From JANQPX01 sp965222015 (lineage in GTDB: Bacteria; Pseudomonadota; Alphaproteobacteria; Geminicoccales; Geminicoccaceae): a stretch of DNA of 64,000 nucleotides. The notes beneath the pieces were generated by a model. The model was given only the letters and a program-made list of their open reading frames with translations, was not told the origin of the DNA and ran no database searches. How positions within the stretch are numbered: the first letter of the stretch is position 1; the number at the start of each line of letters is the position of its first letter. The translations under genes were made by a program, and so were the position numbers. The stretch is taken from NCBI GenBank assembly GCA_965222015.1, contig CBDCTL010000001.1, forward strand, positions 124,001 through 188,000. Reading direction: 5' to 3'. This document shows, one piece after another, positions 16,632 through 26,274 of the stretch.

Positions 16632-17867
16632 TCAGGGGCGTCGGACGGCGGCGGCATCGAGGCGGCGGTGCAGTTCTTCGAGGGTGGCGTCGCGGTCCGG
16701 CTCGAGGCCATTTTCGAGCCACCAGACTTCGAGCTCGGCGAGACGCTTGCCCAGTTCCGGGCCTGGCTGCAGGCCGAGGTCGAGCAGATCCTGGCCGGAG
16801 ATCGGAAAGGAGGGGATTTTCGGAAGCGGGAGGCTGGCTGCGATATCGGCGCTGGACGTTGCGGAAAGTTTTAAAAGATCGAGATAAGTCTGTTCGCCTA
16901 AATGATAAATTTCCCTTTTGGTCTCGTCGTTAGGGATCGGCAGGGCGAGCAGCCGTTCCCGGAACAGGCGCTCCAGTCTCGCTGTCTCCGCGTTCGAGAA
17001 GCGCCAGTCGGTGACGGCGTCCAGCGCTTGTCGGCCGTCGTCAGCCGATCGGAGGAGGGCGACCAGCCGCAGGAGCGGGGCGCTGTCGGGCGCCGCGTCG
17101 ATCAGGCGCTGCAAGGGCGCGAGGCCAACGTCGAGGGGAAGGATGTGGCGCAGAATGTCGTTCTCGATCATCGAGGTCAGCGCCGGGAGGGGATCGCGGC
17201 TCGCCAGCAGCTTCAGCATTTCGACCCGGATGCGTTCGCCGGAAAGGCGGGCGAGACCCGCGGCTTCGGCTCTGCAGGCCGCCAGCGCCTCGTGATCCGC
17301 GGGAGGACGGCCGAAGCGGGCGTAAAAGCGGAAAAAGCGGAGAATGCGCAGATAATCTTCGCGCACGCGCGTTTCGGCATCGCCGACGAAGCGAATCCTT
17401 CCCGCCTCCAGATCGGCGACGCCGCCAAAATAGTCGACGAGCCGGCCGCGCCGGTCGGCGCTCATGGCGTTGATGGTGAAGTCCCGGCGGGCGGCGTCGC
17501 GTTCGAAATCGTCGGTGAATTCGACCTCGGCGTGGCGGCCGTCGCAGACGATGTCTTTCCTGAGCGTGGTGATCTCGAAGGGCCGGCCGTCGACGATTGC
17601 GGTCACGGTGCCATGTTCGATGCCGGTGGGAATAGCTTTGATTCCATCGGCTTCCAGCCGTTTCATCACCTCACCTGGGAGCAGCGGGGTCGCGATGTCG
17701 AGATCGACTTTCGGATCATCGTCGCCGAGCAGCGCATCGCGCACGCAGCCGCCGACGAAACGCGCCGGCACTTCGCCCGCGGTCAGTACATCCATCAGCC
17801 GCCGGCTGGTCTCGGCGGTAAGCCAAGGTGCCTGGATCTGGGGGGCTGTTGGACTGTCGGCCGTCAT
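16632..17867 (-). CDS. cca: CCA tRNA nucleotidyltransferase
   Basis: This cytosolic enzyme adds or repairs the 3' CCA of tRNAs, or is a close poly(A) polymerase relative of the same class II family. FVGGCVRDALLG at 37-48 is the nucleotide loop, and DLDIAT gives the catalytic Asp55 and Asp57. RRDFTINAM and the RIRFVGDAETRVREDYLRILRFFRF region (cited here by its key residues RED and RFFRF) are classic family motifs. I set the start at the ATG at 17867, giving 411 residues. The open frame continues upstream to 18395, but that part reads antisense-like through the Nudix gene and lacks family features. It follows the Nudix gene by 127 bases and precedes tRNA-Gln. Confidence 0.93.
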   Translation of the reverse strand: MTADSPTAPQIQAPWLTAETSRRLMDVLTAGEVPARFVGGCVRDALLGDDDPKVDLDIATPLLPGEVMKRLEADGIKAIPTGIEHGTVTAIVDGRPFEITTLRKDIVCDGRHAEVEFTDDFERDAARRDFTINAMSADRRGRLVDYFGGVADLEAGRIRFVGDAETRVREDYLRILRFFRFYARFGRPPADHEALAACRAEAAGLARLSGERIRVEMLKLLASRDPLPALTSMIENDILRHILPLDVGLAPLQRLIDAAPDSAPLLRLVALLRSADDGRQALDAVTDWRFSNAETARLERLFRERLLALPIPNDETKREIYHLGEQTYLDLLKLSATSSADIAASLPLPKIPSFPISGQDLLDLGLQPGPELGKRLAELEVWWLENGLEPDRDATLEELHRRLDAAAVRRP

Positions 17868-17994
17868 CGTCCCGCTGAGGTCTTCGTCTAGTGGTATGAC
17901 CACATCATTTGGTTCCCGTCCGCCATCGCCAAGATCGACGGTACGCCACCAGGTTCTGAGGATGCCGGAGGAATCGTTTGAATCGAACGCACCT

Positions 17995-18576
17995 CTAAGG
18001 ATCCAGGAGCTTCGAGAAATTGACCAGCATGCCGGCGGTGGCACCCCAGATGAAGCGGCCCTCGTAGGGGAGCACATAGTAGGTCCGGCGCTCCTCGCCG
18101 CGGCGGTAGGACTGGCGCTGGTGATTGGCGGGGTCGAGGATGAAAGCGAGCGGCAGCTCGAAAACCTCGGCGACCTCGAAATCGTCCGGCGTGACCTCGA
18201 ATGGCGGCTCGATCCAGCCGACCACGGGGTGGATGCGAAAGCCTGTCGTGGTGTCGTAGGGGGCGAGGCGCCGGATGACGTCGACCTTGGCGGGATCGAG
18301 CCCGATCTCTTCCTCCGCCTCGCGAAGTGCTGCGGCTTCGACGCTCGCGTCCTCGGGCTCGATGCGCCCGCCTGGGAAGCAGATCTGGCCCGCATGATCC
18401 TTCAGGTGGTCCGTGCGCTTGGTGAGGAGAACGGTCGGACCGCCCTCGCGGTCGACCAGGCCGATGAGCACGGCGGCAGGCAGGCCGTCCGCTGCCCGGA
18501 TTCCGTCATCGCCGGCAGGGTCGCTCCCGACCGACTGGCGCAGTAATTGTTGAAGAAGTTGGCGCGTATACCGCAA
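17995..18576 (-). CDS. CoA pyrophosphatase, Nudix family
   Basis: A 193-residue Nudix hydrolase that should split CoA or its derivatives into phosphopantetheine and ADP. The segment LTKRTDHLKDHAGQICFPGG at 51-70 is the UPF0035 signature unique to this branch, followed by the Nudix box ending in LREAEEEIGL near residue 93. The start is uncertain: the reading frame begins at TTG 18576, and no ATG or GTG occurs before the conserved region, so TTG with upstream GGGCGGGG is the best choice. It lies between DUF1285 and cca, an order seen in many alphaproteobacteria. Confidence 0.87.
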   Translation of the reverse strand: MRYTRQLLQQLLRQSVGSDPAGDDGIRAADGLPAAVLIGLVDREGGPTVLLTKRTDHLKDHAGQICFPGGRIEPEDASVEAAALREAEEEIGLDPAKVDVIRRLAPYDTTTGFRIHPVVGWIEPPFEVTPDDFEVAEVFELPLAFILDPANHQRQSYRRGEERRTYYVLPYEGRFIWGATAGMLVNFSKLLDP

Positions 18577-18679
18577 TGCCGCCCCGCCCAGTCAAGAATT
18601 ATCTGTAACTCTCTGATCCATCGCTGCTTTTGCGATAGCGTCATGTCCGATGCGTCAACTCATACTCCCAGTTCGCCGG

Positions 18680-19204
18680 CTATTCCAGCGGAAAGAACAC
18701 GCCGGCGCTCCAGACGCCGAGGCGCTCTTCAGCGCTTTCGGCGAGTTCCGCAAGCTCGTAATAGACGGGGCGCAGCAAGCGCGCCTCGAGGCCGTCCCGG
18801 ACGTCGACATAGAGAAGGGGAGGCTGATCCGGTGCATCCCGGGGCGGGCGGAGGCGAAGCGGGTGTTCGGGGCCGACCGTCACCCATGCTTCGAGATTGG
18901 TGCGAAGGCGGATCGTCCGGCCGGGTCCTTCCCCCTCGATCGCGAGCTCGACGCCGAGGAAGGGGGCGTCCTCGACCTCGATGCGGCCGCGCTCGACCGG
19001 CGTGACCAGCCAGTGGCTGCCGTCCTCCTCGCGCCGGAGAACGGTCGCGAAAAGCTTGACCAGCGCCTCGCGCGCAATAGGTCGACCTTCATGATACCAG
19101 ACGCCTTCGCGATCGATGCGCATGTGATATGTGCGCTCATTCGCGCCGGCGCCGTATTCCGTGGGCGACCTTGGGGGTTGATCCCGACAGGGCTTGATCA
19201 TCAT
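18680..19204 (-). CDS. DUF1285 family protein
   Basis: A small cytosolic protein of a family without assigned function. Its core begins YHMRIDREGVWYHEGRPIAR and continues KLFATVLRREEDGSHWLVTP, which is the recognisable DUF1285 pattern. I start at the first of two adjacent ATGs (19204), giving 174 residues; the ORF could be read from 19258 for 18 more. No signal peptide or membrane segment. It is divergent from moxR, whose start is 100 bases away, and lies 103 bases before the Nudix gene. The family often sits next to MoxR and cca genes, but no role follows from that. Confidence 0.8.
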   Translation of the reverse strand: MMIKPCRDQPPRSPTEYGAGANERTYHMRIDREGVWYHEGRPIAREALVKLFATVLRREEDGSHWLVTPVERGRIEVEDAPFLGVELAIEGEGPGRTIRLRTNLEAWVTVGPEHPLRLRPPRDAPDQPPLLYVDVRDGLEARLLRPVYYELAELAESAEERLGVWSAGVFFPLE

Positions 19205-19304
19205 ACTCACGGGATGCTCATCCGCTGCTTTGCCATCGGCCGCCCGGCCTCCCCGCACAGCGCCGGATTCTCATGGCTCAACCTTCTGGGGCACGTCACC
19301 GATC

Positions 19305-20297
19305 ATGTCTGATTCAACCGATACGGCCAATGACCAGCAGATCGAGGAAGCGATCGGCAAGTTTGCCCAGGTTCGCGCCGAGATCGGCAGGGCCATTTTC
19401 GGCCAGGAACGGGTGGTCGAGGAGTCTCTTATCACGTTGCTGGCGGGTGGTCATGTGCTGCTGGTGGGTGTGCCGGGGCTGGCGAAGACACTGCTGGTGG
19501 AGACCCTCGGCGTCGTGCTCGGTCTCAGCCAGAAGCGGGTGCAGTTCACACCCGACCTGATGCCGGCGGACATTCTCGGCTCGGAGGTGCTGGAGGAGAG
19601 CGAGAGCGGCCATCGCAGCTTCCGTTTCATCAAAGGCCCGGTTTTTTGCCAGCTTCTGATGGCCGACGAGATCAACCGCGCCAGCCCGCGCACCCAGGCG
19701 GCGCTTCTCCAGGCGATGCAGGAGCGCCACGTCACCATCGCCGGTCAGGACCATGGGCTGCCGAAGCCTTTCCATGTGCTGGCGACGCAAAATCCAATCG
19801 AGCAGGAGGGCACCTACCCGCTGCCGGAGGCCCAGCTCGACCGTTTTCTCCTGCAGGTCAATGTCGACTATCCGGAGGAAGAGGTCGAGCGCCGTATCAT
19901 GATCGAGACGACGGACGCCACCGACGTCGAGGTGGTGCCGGTGATGACCGCGGACGAGCTGATGCAGGCGCAGTCGATCCTTCGCCATGTGCCGGTCGGC
20001 GATCAGGTCGTGGATGCCATTCTCAGGATCGTGCGCGCCGGGCGGCCGGAGAGCTGCCCGGATCCCGAAATGGCCGGCATGATCGCCTGGGGGCCGGGGC
20101 CGCGCGCCAGCCAGGCGCTGATGCTCGCCGTGCGCGCCCGCGCCCTGCTGCAGGAGCGCGCCTCGCCGTCGGTCGAGGACGTCCTGATGCTCGCCGCACC
20201 GGTGCTTCGGCATCGCATGGCGCTCAGCTTCGCCGCACGCGCCGAGGGCATGACGCTCGACGCCTTGATCCGGCGGCTCGCCGCCACAGTTGGATGA
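19305..20297 (+). CDS. MoxR-family AAA ATPase
   Basis: A 330-residue AAA+ chaperone-like ATPase. GVPGLAKT at 55-62 is Walker A and LLMADEINR at 117-125 is Walker B; RASPRTQAALLQAMQE and ATQNPIEQEGTYPLPEAQLDRF (key residues QNP and LPEAQLDRF) carry sensor 1 and the arginine finger region. MoxR proteins remodel or metallate partner proteins, usually VWA/DUF58 proteins coded beside them, as here. I start at the ATG at 19305 (MSDSTD); the frame extends 37 residues upstream without family support. The stop overlaps the DUF58 start as ATGA. First gene of a four-gene operon. Confidence 0.94.
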   Translation: MSDSTDTANDQQIEEAIGKFAQVRAEIGRAIFGQERVVEESLITLLAGGHVLLVGVPGLAKTLLVETLGVVLGLSQKRVQFTPDLMPADILGSEVLEESESGHRSFRFIKGPVFCQLLMADEINRASPRTQAALLQAMQERHVTIAGQDHGLPKPFHVLATQNPIEQEGTYPLPEAQLDRFLLQVNVDYPEEEVERRIMIETTDATDVEVVPVMTADELMQAQSILRHVPVGDQVVDAILRIVRAGRPESCPDPEMAGMIAWGPGPRASQALMLAVRARALLQERASPSVEDVLMLAAPVLRHRMALSFAARAEGMTLDALIRRLAATVG

Positions 20298-21217
20298 ACA
20301 TGGCCAGCGCAGTCGAGGAAAGCCGACGGGAGCGGGAAGACAGGGTCACAGACGTTCGCCAGCGGGCCGAACGCATGACCGAGCGTCTGCCGCCGCTACT
20401 GGTCGCCGCCGAGCGCGTGGCGATGACTGTGGCGCAAGGCGTGCACGGCCGTCGCCGGGTCGGCGTCGGCGAGACCTTCTGGCAGTTTCGCCCCTATCAG
20501 CAGGGCGAACCGACCGCAGGTATCGACTGGCGCCAGTCGGCGCGCAGCAGCCAGCTGTTCCTGCGCGAACAGGAATGGGAGGCGGCGGAAAGCGTATGGT
20601 TGTGGGCCGATGGGTCGTCCTCGATGAACTACCGCTCCAGCGAGCGGTTGCCCGCCAAGGACGACCGGGCGCTTCTCCTTCTGCTGGCCATCGCTGTCCT
20701 CCTCGTGCGCGCCGGCGAACGCATCGCGCTGCTCGGCTCCGGCAGGCGGCCGGTCGGCGGCCGCGCCGGTCTCTCGCAGTTCTGCGATCAGCTGATCGAG
20801 CGCGCCGACGGCGGCGAGGACCTGCCCGAGGGCCAGTCGCTTCCGCATTATGCGCAGATCGTCATGGTCGGCGATTTCTTCGTTCCGCTGGACGATCTCG
20901 GCACGCGCCTTCGCGGTTTCACCGGCCTCGGCATTCGCGGCCATCTCCTGCAGGTGCTGGATCCCGCCGAGGAAGACCTGCCGTTCGACGGCCGCGTGCG
21001 CTTCCATGATCTCGAACAGGCGGGAAGCCATGCGCTGATCGGCAATGTCGAAAGCGTGCGCGATCGCTATCAGCGCCGGTTTCGTGCCCATGTCGACGGC
21101 GTCGCCGAGGCCGGGCGCAGGCTCGGCTGGACGACCCAGACCCATCGGACCGCCAATCCTCCGGAGCCCGCTCTGCTCGGTCTCTACAACGCGCTCGCGG
21201 GCTCGGTGCAGGGGTAG
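20294..21217 (+). CDS. DUF58 domain protein (MoxR partner)
   Basis: A 307-residue cytosolic protein. The DUF58 core GETFWQFRPYQQGEPTAGID is at about 58-77 and IDWRQSARSSQLFLREQE follows; WADGSSSMNY supplies a VWA-like MIDAS DxSxS. These proteins are the usual clients or partners of MoxR ATPases. The ATG at 20294 overlaps the moxR stop by 4 bases, and the next gene starts 3 bases after its stop. The longer reading back to 19646 is an out-of-frame reading of moxR. Biochemical role unknown. Confidence 0.9.
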   Translation: MNMASAVEESRREREDRVTDVRQRAERMTERLPPLLVAAERVAMTVAQGVHGRRRVGVGETFWQFRPYQQGEPTAGIDWRQSARSSQLFLREQEWEAAESVWLWADGSSSMNYRSSERLPAKDDRALLLLLAIAVLLVRAGERIALLGSGRRPVGGRAGLSQFCDQLIERADGGEDLPEGQSLPHYAQIVMVGDFFVPLDDLGTRLRGFTGLGIRGHLLQVLDPAEEDLPFDGRVRFHDLEQAGSHALIGNVESVRDRYQRRFRAHVDGVAEAGRRLGWTTQTHRTANPPEPALLGLYNALAGSVQG

Positions 21218-21220
21218 CGC

Positions 21221-23992
21221 ATGCTCGATCTGGGGCTGCTCGGCTTCATCAATCCCTGGCTGCTCACCGCCCTGGTGGCGCTGCCGGCGCTCTGGTGGCT
21301 GCTGCGCGTCATTCCGCCAGCACCCCAGCTGGTGCGCTTCCCGGCAGTGCGATTCCTGCTCGGCATCGAGCCGGAAGAGGAAACATCCGCGCGAACGCCG
21401 CCCTGGCTGCTCGTGCTCCGGCTCCTGCTCGCCTCGTTGCTGATCCTGGCGCTCGCCGGGCCGGTCTGGAACCCCGAGCCGGAGATCGGCGGCGACGGTC
21501 CGCTTGTCCTGATCGTCGACGACGGCTGGGCGGCGGCGCCCGCCTGGGATCAGCGTGTCGAGGCGCTGGAGCGGTTCACCGAGCGCGCCGTCCGGCAGAA
21601 TCGCGAGGTCGTTCTCCTCGGCACCGCGCCGGACCCGGTCGATCCCTTCCTGAAGCGTTTCGGCGCCGCGGACGCCCTGCCGAGCGTCGCCAGCTGGCAG
21701 CCCAATCCCTGGCCTTCGGATCGTCCGCGAGCCCTCGAACGCCTGCGCGAGGAGGCTCTGGAGAATGCCGAATTCGTCTGGATGAGCGACGGTCTCGCCG
21801 CCGGCGACGAGGCGCGCGCGGAGGCCAGACGCTTTGACGACGATCTGCGCTCGCTCGGCTCGCTGACCGTACTCGCGTCTCCTGTCGGGGAGCGGGCGAT
21901 CCTCCTGATGCCGCCGGACATCGAAAAGATACCGCTCGAGGCGGGCGCCAGGCGCGGCGCGGGCGGGCCGACGAGAAGCGTCGGCGTTCGCGCCCTCGGC
22001 TCGGAGGGGGAGGTCTTGGCGCGGCAGCTTCTCGAGTTCGAGCCGGGCGCGACCGAGGCCCATGTCGAGATCGACGTGCCGCTGGATCTGCAGAACCAGA
22101 TCGGACGCATCGAGATCGAGGACGAACGAGCCGTGGGCGGCACGGTGCTGCTGGACGAGCGCTGGCGTCGGCGCACGGTCGGGCTGGTCGGGCTGGATGC
22201 TGATCGCATCCCGCAGCCGCTGCTCTCCGAGCTCTACTATGTCGAGCGCGCGCTTCGCGCCCAGGCGGAACTGGTGCAGGGGGACATCCCGACCTTGCTG
22301 GAACGGCCGCTCTCGGCGATCGTGCTGACCGACAGCGCTCAGATCAGCGAAGACGACCGCCGGGAACTCTCGTCCTGGATCGACAATGGCGGCGTGCTGC
22401 TGCGGTTTGCGGGACCGCGGCTCGCGAATGCCGAATTCGACGATCTCGTGCCCGTGCCGCTTCGCCGGGGCGATCGCTTCCTCGACGGCACGCTCAGCTG
22501 GGCGAGGCCGCTGCCGCTCGCCGACTTCGACGAGAACGGACCGCTCGCCGGCCTTCGTGCTCCTGAAAACGACGTCGTGATCAACCGCCAGGTGCTAGCC
22601 CAGCCCGGCCCCGAGCTCGCCGCCCACAGCTGGGCGAGGCTGGAGGACGGCACGCCACTGATCACCGGCCGTCGCCAGGAAAACGGCTGGCTGGTGCTGG
22701 TGCATACCACCGCCAACAGCGACTGGTCGTCTTTGCCGCTTTCCGGCGCTTTCGTTCAGCTTCTGCACCGCGTGGTCGGTCTCGGCCTCGGTCTCGGCAG
22801 CGCGCCCGAAGGCCTGCTGGCGCCGATCGAGGTCCTGGACGCGGCGGGCCATCTGGTCGAACCCGGACTCGCCGTTCAGCCGGTTCCGGGCGAGGAACTT
22901 GCGACAACGGCCGCGAGTGCTGCCCATCCGCCCGGTCTCTACGGTCTGATCGACGGCGGCGAGGACAGCCCGCGCCAGGCCCTGAATCTCGCGAGCGCCG
23001 TGCCCGACCTGCAGGCGCTCACCAGCGCCGACTTCGGCGGCCCCGTCCGTGGCTACGAGCGGGCCCGCGAGATCGGCCTGATGCCGTGGCTGCTGCTCGC
23101 GGCGATGCTGCTGGCGCTGATCGACATGCTGATCGCGCTGTGGCTTCGCGGGCTCCTGCCAGGCCTGCCCGCAAGCCGTCCGGCCCCGAGCCGGGCCGCC
23201 GCCCTGCTGGCGCTCGCGATCACGCTCGGCGCCAGCTTCGACGCGCGCGGACAGACCACGTCCGCCGAGGACCAGCGGGTCGTACGCTCCGCCAACGAAA
23301 CCCATCTCGCCTATGTGCTCACCGGTCTGAGCCGGGTGGACGAGGTCAGCCGCGCCGGGCTGGACGGCCTGAGCCTCGTTCTGAACAGGCGGACCGCGGT
23401 CGAGGCCGGCGATCCGCTGCCGGTGGATCTCGGTCGTGACGATCTCGATCTCTATCCGCTTCTCTACTGGCCGATCCCGCCCGAACATCCGGACATCTCG
23501 CGGCGGGTGCGCGATCGGGTCGACCGCTATCTGCGCCAGGGCGGCATGATCCTGTTCGACACTGCGGATGCCGGCAGCCTGATCCCGGGCCAGCGCCGCC
23601 CCGGCGCTGGCGAGCAGCGCCTGCGCGAACTCCTGCATGGCATCAATCTTCCGCCGCTGGAGCCGGTTCCGGACGACCACACGCTCACCCGCTCCTTCTA
23701 CCTGCTGCAGGATTTTCCCGGGCGCTGGACCGGCCGTCCGGTCTGGGTCGACCGTCCGCCGCCGAGCGTGAATGACGGCGTTTCCTCGGTGATCATCGGC
23801 AGCCACGGCTGGGCCGCCGCCTGGGCGGTGGACAGCTTCACCATGCCGATGTTCCCGGTGGTGCCGGGCGGCGAGCGCCAGCGCGAGATGGCCAATCGCT
23901 TCGGCGTCAACCTCGTGATGTACGCCCTGACCGGCAACTACAAGACCGACCAGGTCCATATCCCGGCCCTGCTGGAGCGGCTCGGACAATGA
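21221..23992 (+). CDS. BatA-type membrane protein fused to a DUF4159 domain
   Basis: A 923-residue inner-membrane protein. The N-terminus has the Aerotolerance/BatA signature: a helix at 7-29, RFPAVRFLLG, then a second helix at 64-81. A VWA-like region follows (LVLIVDDGWAA), and a glutamine-amidotransferase-like fold with SSWIDNGGVLLRFAGP. Another helix pair lies at about 626-646 and 663-682; the second resembles an internal signal segment. After it comes DUF4159 (about 690-915), marked by LYPLLYWPIPPEHPDIS and RYLRQGGMILFDTAD. The C-terminal part should be periplasmic. It lies 3 bases after the DUF58 stop and overlaps the next gene by 4. Role inferred as a cell-envelope partner of MoxR. Confidence 0.85.
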   Translation: MLDLGLLGFINPWLLTALVALPALWWLLRVIPPAPQLVRFPAVRFLLGIEPEEETSARTPPWLLVLRLLLASLLILALAGPVWNPEPEIGGDGPLVLIVDDGWAAAPAWDQRVEALERFTERAVRQNREVVLLGTAPDPVDPFLKRFGAADALPSVASWQPNPWPSDRPRALERLREEALENAEFVWMSDGLAAGDEARAEARRFDDDLRSLGSLTVLASPVGERAILLMPPDIEKIPLEAGARRGAGGPTRSVGVRALGSEGEVLARQLLEFEPGATEAHVEIDVPLDLQNQIGRIEIEDERAVGGTVLLDERWRRRTVGLVGLDADRIPQPLLSELYYVERALRAQAELVQGDIPTLLERPLSAIVLTDSAQISEDDRRELSSWIDNGGVLLRFAGPRLANAEFDDLVPVPLRRGDRFLDGTLSWARPLPLADFDENGPLAGLRAPENDVVINRQVLAQPGPELAAHSWARLEDGTPLITGRRQENGWLVLVHTTANSDWSSLPLSGAFVQLLHRVVGLGLGLGSAPEGLLAPIEVLDAAGHLVEPGLAVQPVPGEELATTAASAAHPPGLYGLIDGGEDSPRQALNLASAVPDLQALTSADFGGPVRGYERAREIGLMPWLLLAAMLLALIDMLIALWLRGLLPGLPASRPAPSRAAALLALAITLGASFDARGQTTSAEDQRVVRSANETHLAYVLTGLSRVDEVSRAGLDGLSLVLNRRTAVEAGDPLPVDLGRDDLDLYPLLYWPIPPEHPDISRRVRDRVDRYLRQGGMILFDTADAGSLIPGQRRPGAGEQRLRELLHGINLPPLEPVPDDHTLTRSFYLLQDFPGRWTGRPVWVDRPPPSVNDGVSSVIIGSHGWAAAWAVDSFTMPMFPVVPGGERQREMANRFGVNLVMYALTGNYKTDQVHIPALLERLGQ

Positions 23993-26073
23993 CCGACGCC
24001 GCCGTTTCGCTCACCTTCTCGCCGCTGCTGCCGGTCTGGCTGCTGATCGTGCTGGGGGCGGCGATTCTGCTCGTCTGCGCGCTCGGTTTCTGGCGCCGCG
24101 CCAGGGGCACGGCGCTGCGCCTGGCGATGCTCGCGCTGGGCGCGCTCGCTCTGGCCAATCCGGTGGTCATCGAGGAGGAACGGGATCCGATCGACGATGT
24201 CGTGCTGCTGGTCACCGATCGCTCGCCCTCCCAGTCGATCGGCGACCGGCCCGCGCGCGTGGACGAGGCCGCCGCCGGTCTTCGCGAGCGCCTGGAATCG
24301 CTGCCGGAGACGACGCTGGTCGAAACCACGGTCACCGGCGAGGGCAAGAGCGGCACCCGTCTGTTCAGAACGCTTGGGACGGCGCTCGCCGAGATCGGCC
24401 GGCAGAATCTCTCCGGCGTCGCCATCGTCACCGACGGCCAGGTCCATGACGTGCCGGGCGACGCAGCCAGGCTCGGCGTCGATGCGCCGGTCCATGTTGT
24501 CCTGAGCGGCCGGCAAGGCGAGATCGACAGGAGGCTCGTGGTGGACGAGGTTCCGAGCTATGGCGTGGTCGGCGACCCGCTCGAGATCGATCTCCGCGTC
24601 GAGGAGCTCGGGCCGGTGGAGGATGTGGCCCCGGTGCCGGTTACGATCAGGCAGAACGGCGAGGTGGTGGAGAGGCTGCAGGCAATGCCAGGTGTGATCG
24701 AGCGCGTGTCGATCGAGCTCGACCGGGCCGGGCAGACCGTGATCGAGCTCGAAGCCGAAGGACGGGACGACGAGCTGACGCTTCTCAACAATCGCCAGGT
24801 CTTCTTCATCAACGGCGTGCGCGACCGCCTGCGCGTGCTCCTGGTCTCCGGCCAGCCCTATCCGGGCCTGCGTGTCTGGCGCAACCTTCTGAAGGCCGAT
24901 CCTGCGGTCGATCTGGTGCATTTCACGATCCTTCGCCCGCCGGAGAAGCAGGACGGAACGCCGATCCGCGAGCTTGCCTTGATCGCTTTCCCGTCGCGGG
25001 AACTGTTCGAGGTCAAGCTCGGCGAGTTCGATCTCGTGATCTTCGATCGCTACTCCCGCCGCGGTCTCCTGCCGCTCGCCTATCTCGACAATGTCGCGAG
25101 CTATGTCGAGAACGGCGGTGCGCTCCTCGAGATCGCCGGGCCCGAATTCGCTCATCCCCTCAGCCTCTACCGCACGCCGCTCGCCCGCGTTCTGCCTGCG
25201 CGTCCGTCCGGCGTGGTCTACGAGCAGGGCTTCGTTCCCCTGATCACCGATATCGGCGACCGTCACCCCGTCACCCGCGGCCTTGCGGCCACGACGCGGC
25301 TCGGCGAGGATAGCGAAAGCACGCCAGGCTGGGGGCGCTGGTTCCGGCAGGTCGACGTCGAGGTCGGCGACAGCGAGGTGTTGATGACAGGTGCGGCCGA
25401 GAGGCCGCTCCTGGTGCTCGATCGGATCGGAGAAGGTCGGGTCGCGCAGCTCCTGTCCGATCATCCCTGGCTTTGGGCGAGGGGTGTCGAGGAGGGCGGG
25501 CCGCAGGGTCTGCTGCTTCGCCGTCTGGTCCACTGGCTGATGCAGGAGCCGGAACTCGAGGAGGAGACCCTGCGCGCCGCACCCCGGGGCGAGCGGATTC
25601 TGATCGAACGCCGCTCGCTCGACGCGGTCGAGGGCACGGTGCGGGTGACCTCGCCTTCAGGCGACGTCAGCGAGGTCGAGCTCGAGGCCGAAGGTGAGGG
25701 CATCGGCGAAGCCGTGCTGCAGGCCGACGAGCGGGGATTGTATCGGATCGAGGACGGCGATCTCGTCACTTATGCCGCGGTCCGCCCGATCAGCAGTCTC
25801 GAACTCGCCGACATGCGCACGACCGATGAGCGCCTTCGGCCGCTGGTCGAAGCGAGCGACGGCGGCGTTTTCTGGCTGCAGGAGGATGGGCTGCCCTCGG
25901 TGCGCAAGACCGGTGCAGGCCGCGCGCAGACCGGTCGCGACTGGATCGGCTTTCCGCGCAAGGAGCGTTATCTCGTGATCGGCGCCAACCAGACGCCGCT
26001 GTTGCCGGCCCTTCTCGCTCTGCTCCTGCTTCTCGGCACCTTAGGTGCTGCCTGGTACCGGGAGGGACGCTGA
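23989..26073 (+). CDS. Large membrane protein of the MoxR operon (glutamine amidotransferase-like fold)
   Basis: A 694-residue protein with two N-terminal helices (about 13-36 and 42-60) and one near the C-terminus (about 669-687), so most of it lies on one side of the membrane, probably the periplasm. The region VVLLVTDRSPSQSI looks like a degenerate VWA entry, and IFDRYSRRGLLPLAYLDNVA with YVENGGALLEIAGPEF like a class I amidotransferase-type fold without a visible catalytic triad. Last gene of the moxR operon, joined to the previous one by ATGA. Bases 26074-26442 downstream carry no gene, only the palindrome at 26275. Confidence 0.83.
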   Translation: MTDAAVSLTFSPLLPVWLLIVLGAAILLVCALGFWRRARGTALRLAMLALGALALANPVVIEEERDPIDDVVLLVTDRSPSQSIGDRPARVDEAAAGLRERLESLPETTLVETTVTGEGKSGTRLFRTLGTALAEIGRQNLSGVAIVTDGQVHDVPGDAARLGVDAPVHVVLSGRQGEIDRRLVVDEVPSYGVVGDPLEIDLRVEELGPVEDVAPVPVTIRQNGEVVERLQAMPGVIERVSIELDRAGQTVIELEAEGRDDELTLLNNRQVFFINGVRDRLRVLLVSGQPYPGLRVWRNLLKADPAVDLVHFTILRPPEKQDGTPIRELALIAFPSRELFEVKLGEFDLVIFDRYSRRGLLPLAYLDNVASYVENGGALLEIAGPEFAHPLSLYRTPLARVLPARPSGVVYEQGFVPLITDIGDRHPVTRGLAATTRLGEDSESTPGWGRWFRQVDVEVGDSEVLMTGAAERPLLVLDRIGEGRVAQLLSDHPWLWARGVEEGGPQGLLLRRLVHWLMQEPELEEETLRAAPRGERILIERRSLDAVEGTVRVTSPSGDVSEVELEAEGEGIGEAVLQADERGLYRIEDGDLVTYAAVRPISSLELADMRTTDERLRPLVEASDGGVFWLQEDGLPSVRKTGAGRAQTGRDWIGFPRKERYLVIGANQTPLLPALLALLLLLGTLGAAWYREGR

Positions 26074-26274
26074 TCGGCTTCGAGGCGGTTGGCACGGACG
26101 TCGGGCCGAAACTTTCTCCGATCTCCGGCTGTCCGATGATCTGTCACCTTCGGGGGAAATCGTCGGTTCTTTCGCTATGAGCGATCCCCACTGCTCCCAC
26201 CATGCCGCCGGTCCTGGCGGAGACGTCAGCGTTCGAAGGATGTGGTCATATCACCAGACCGACGATGGTCGGGC

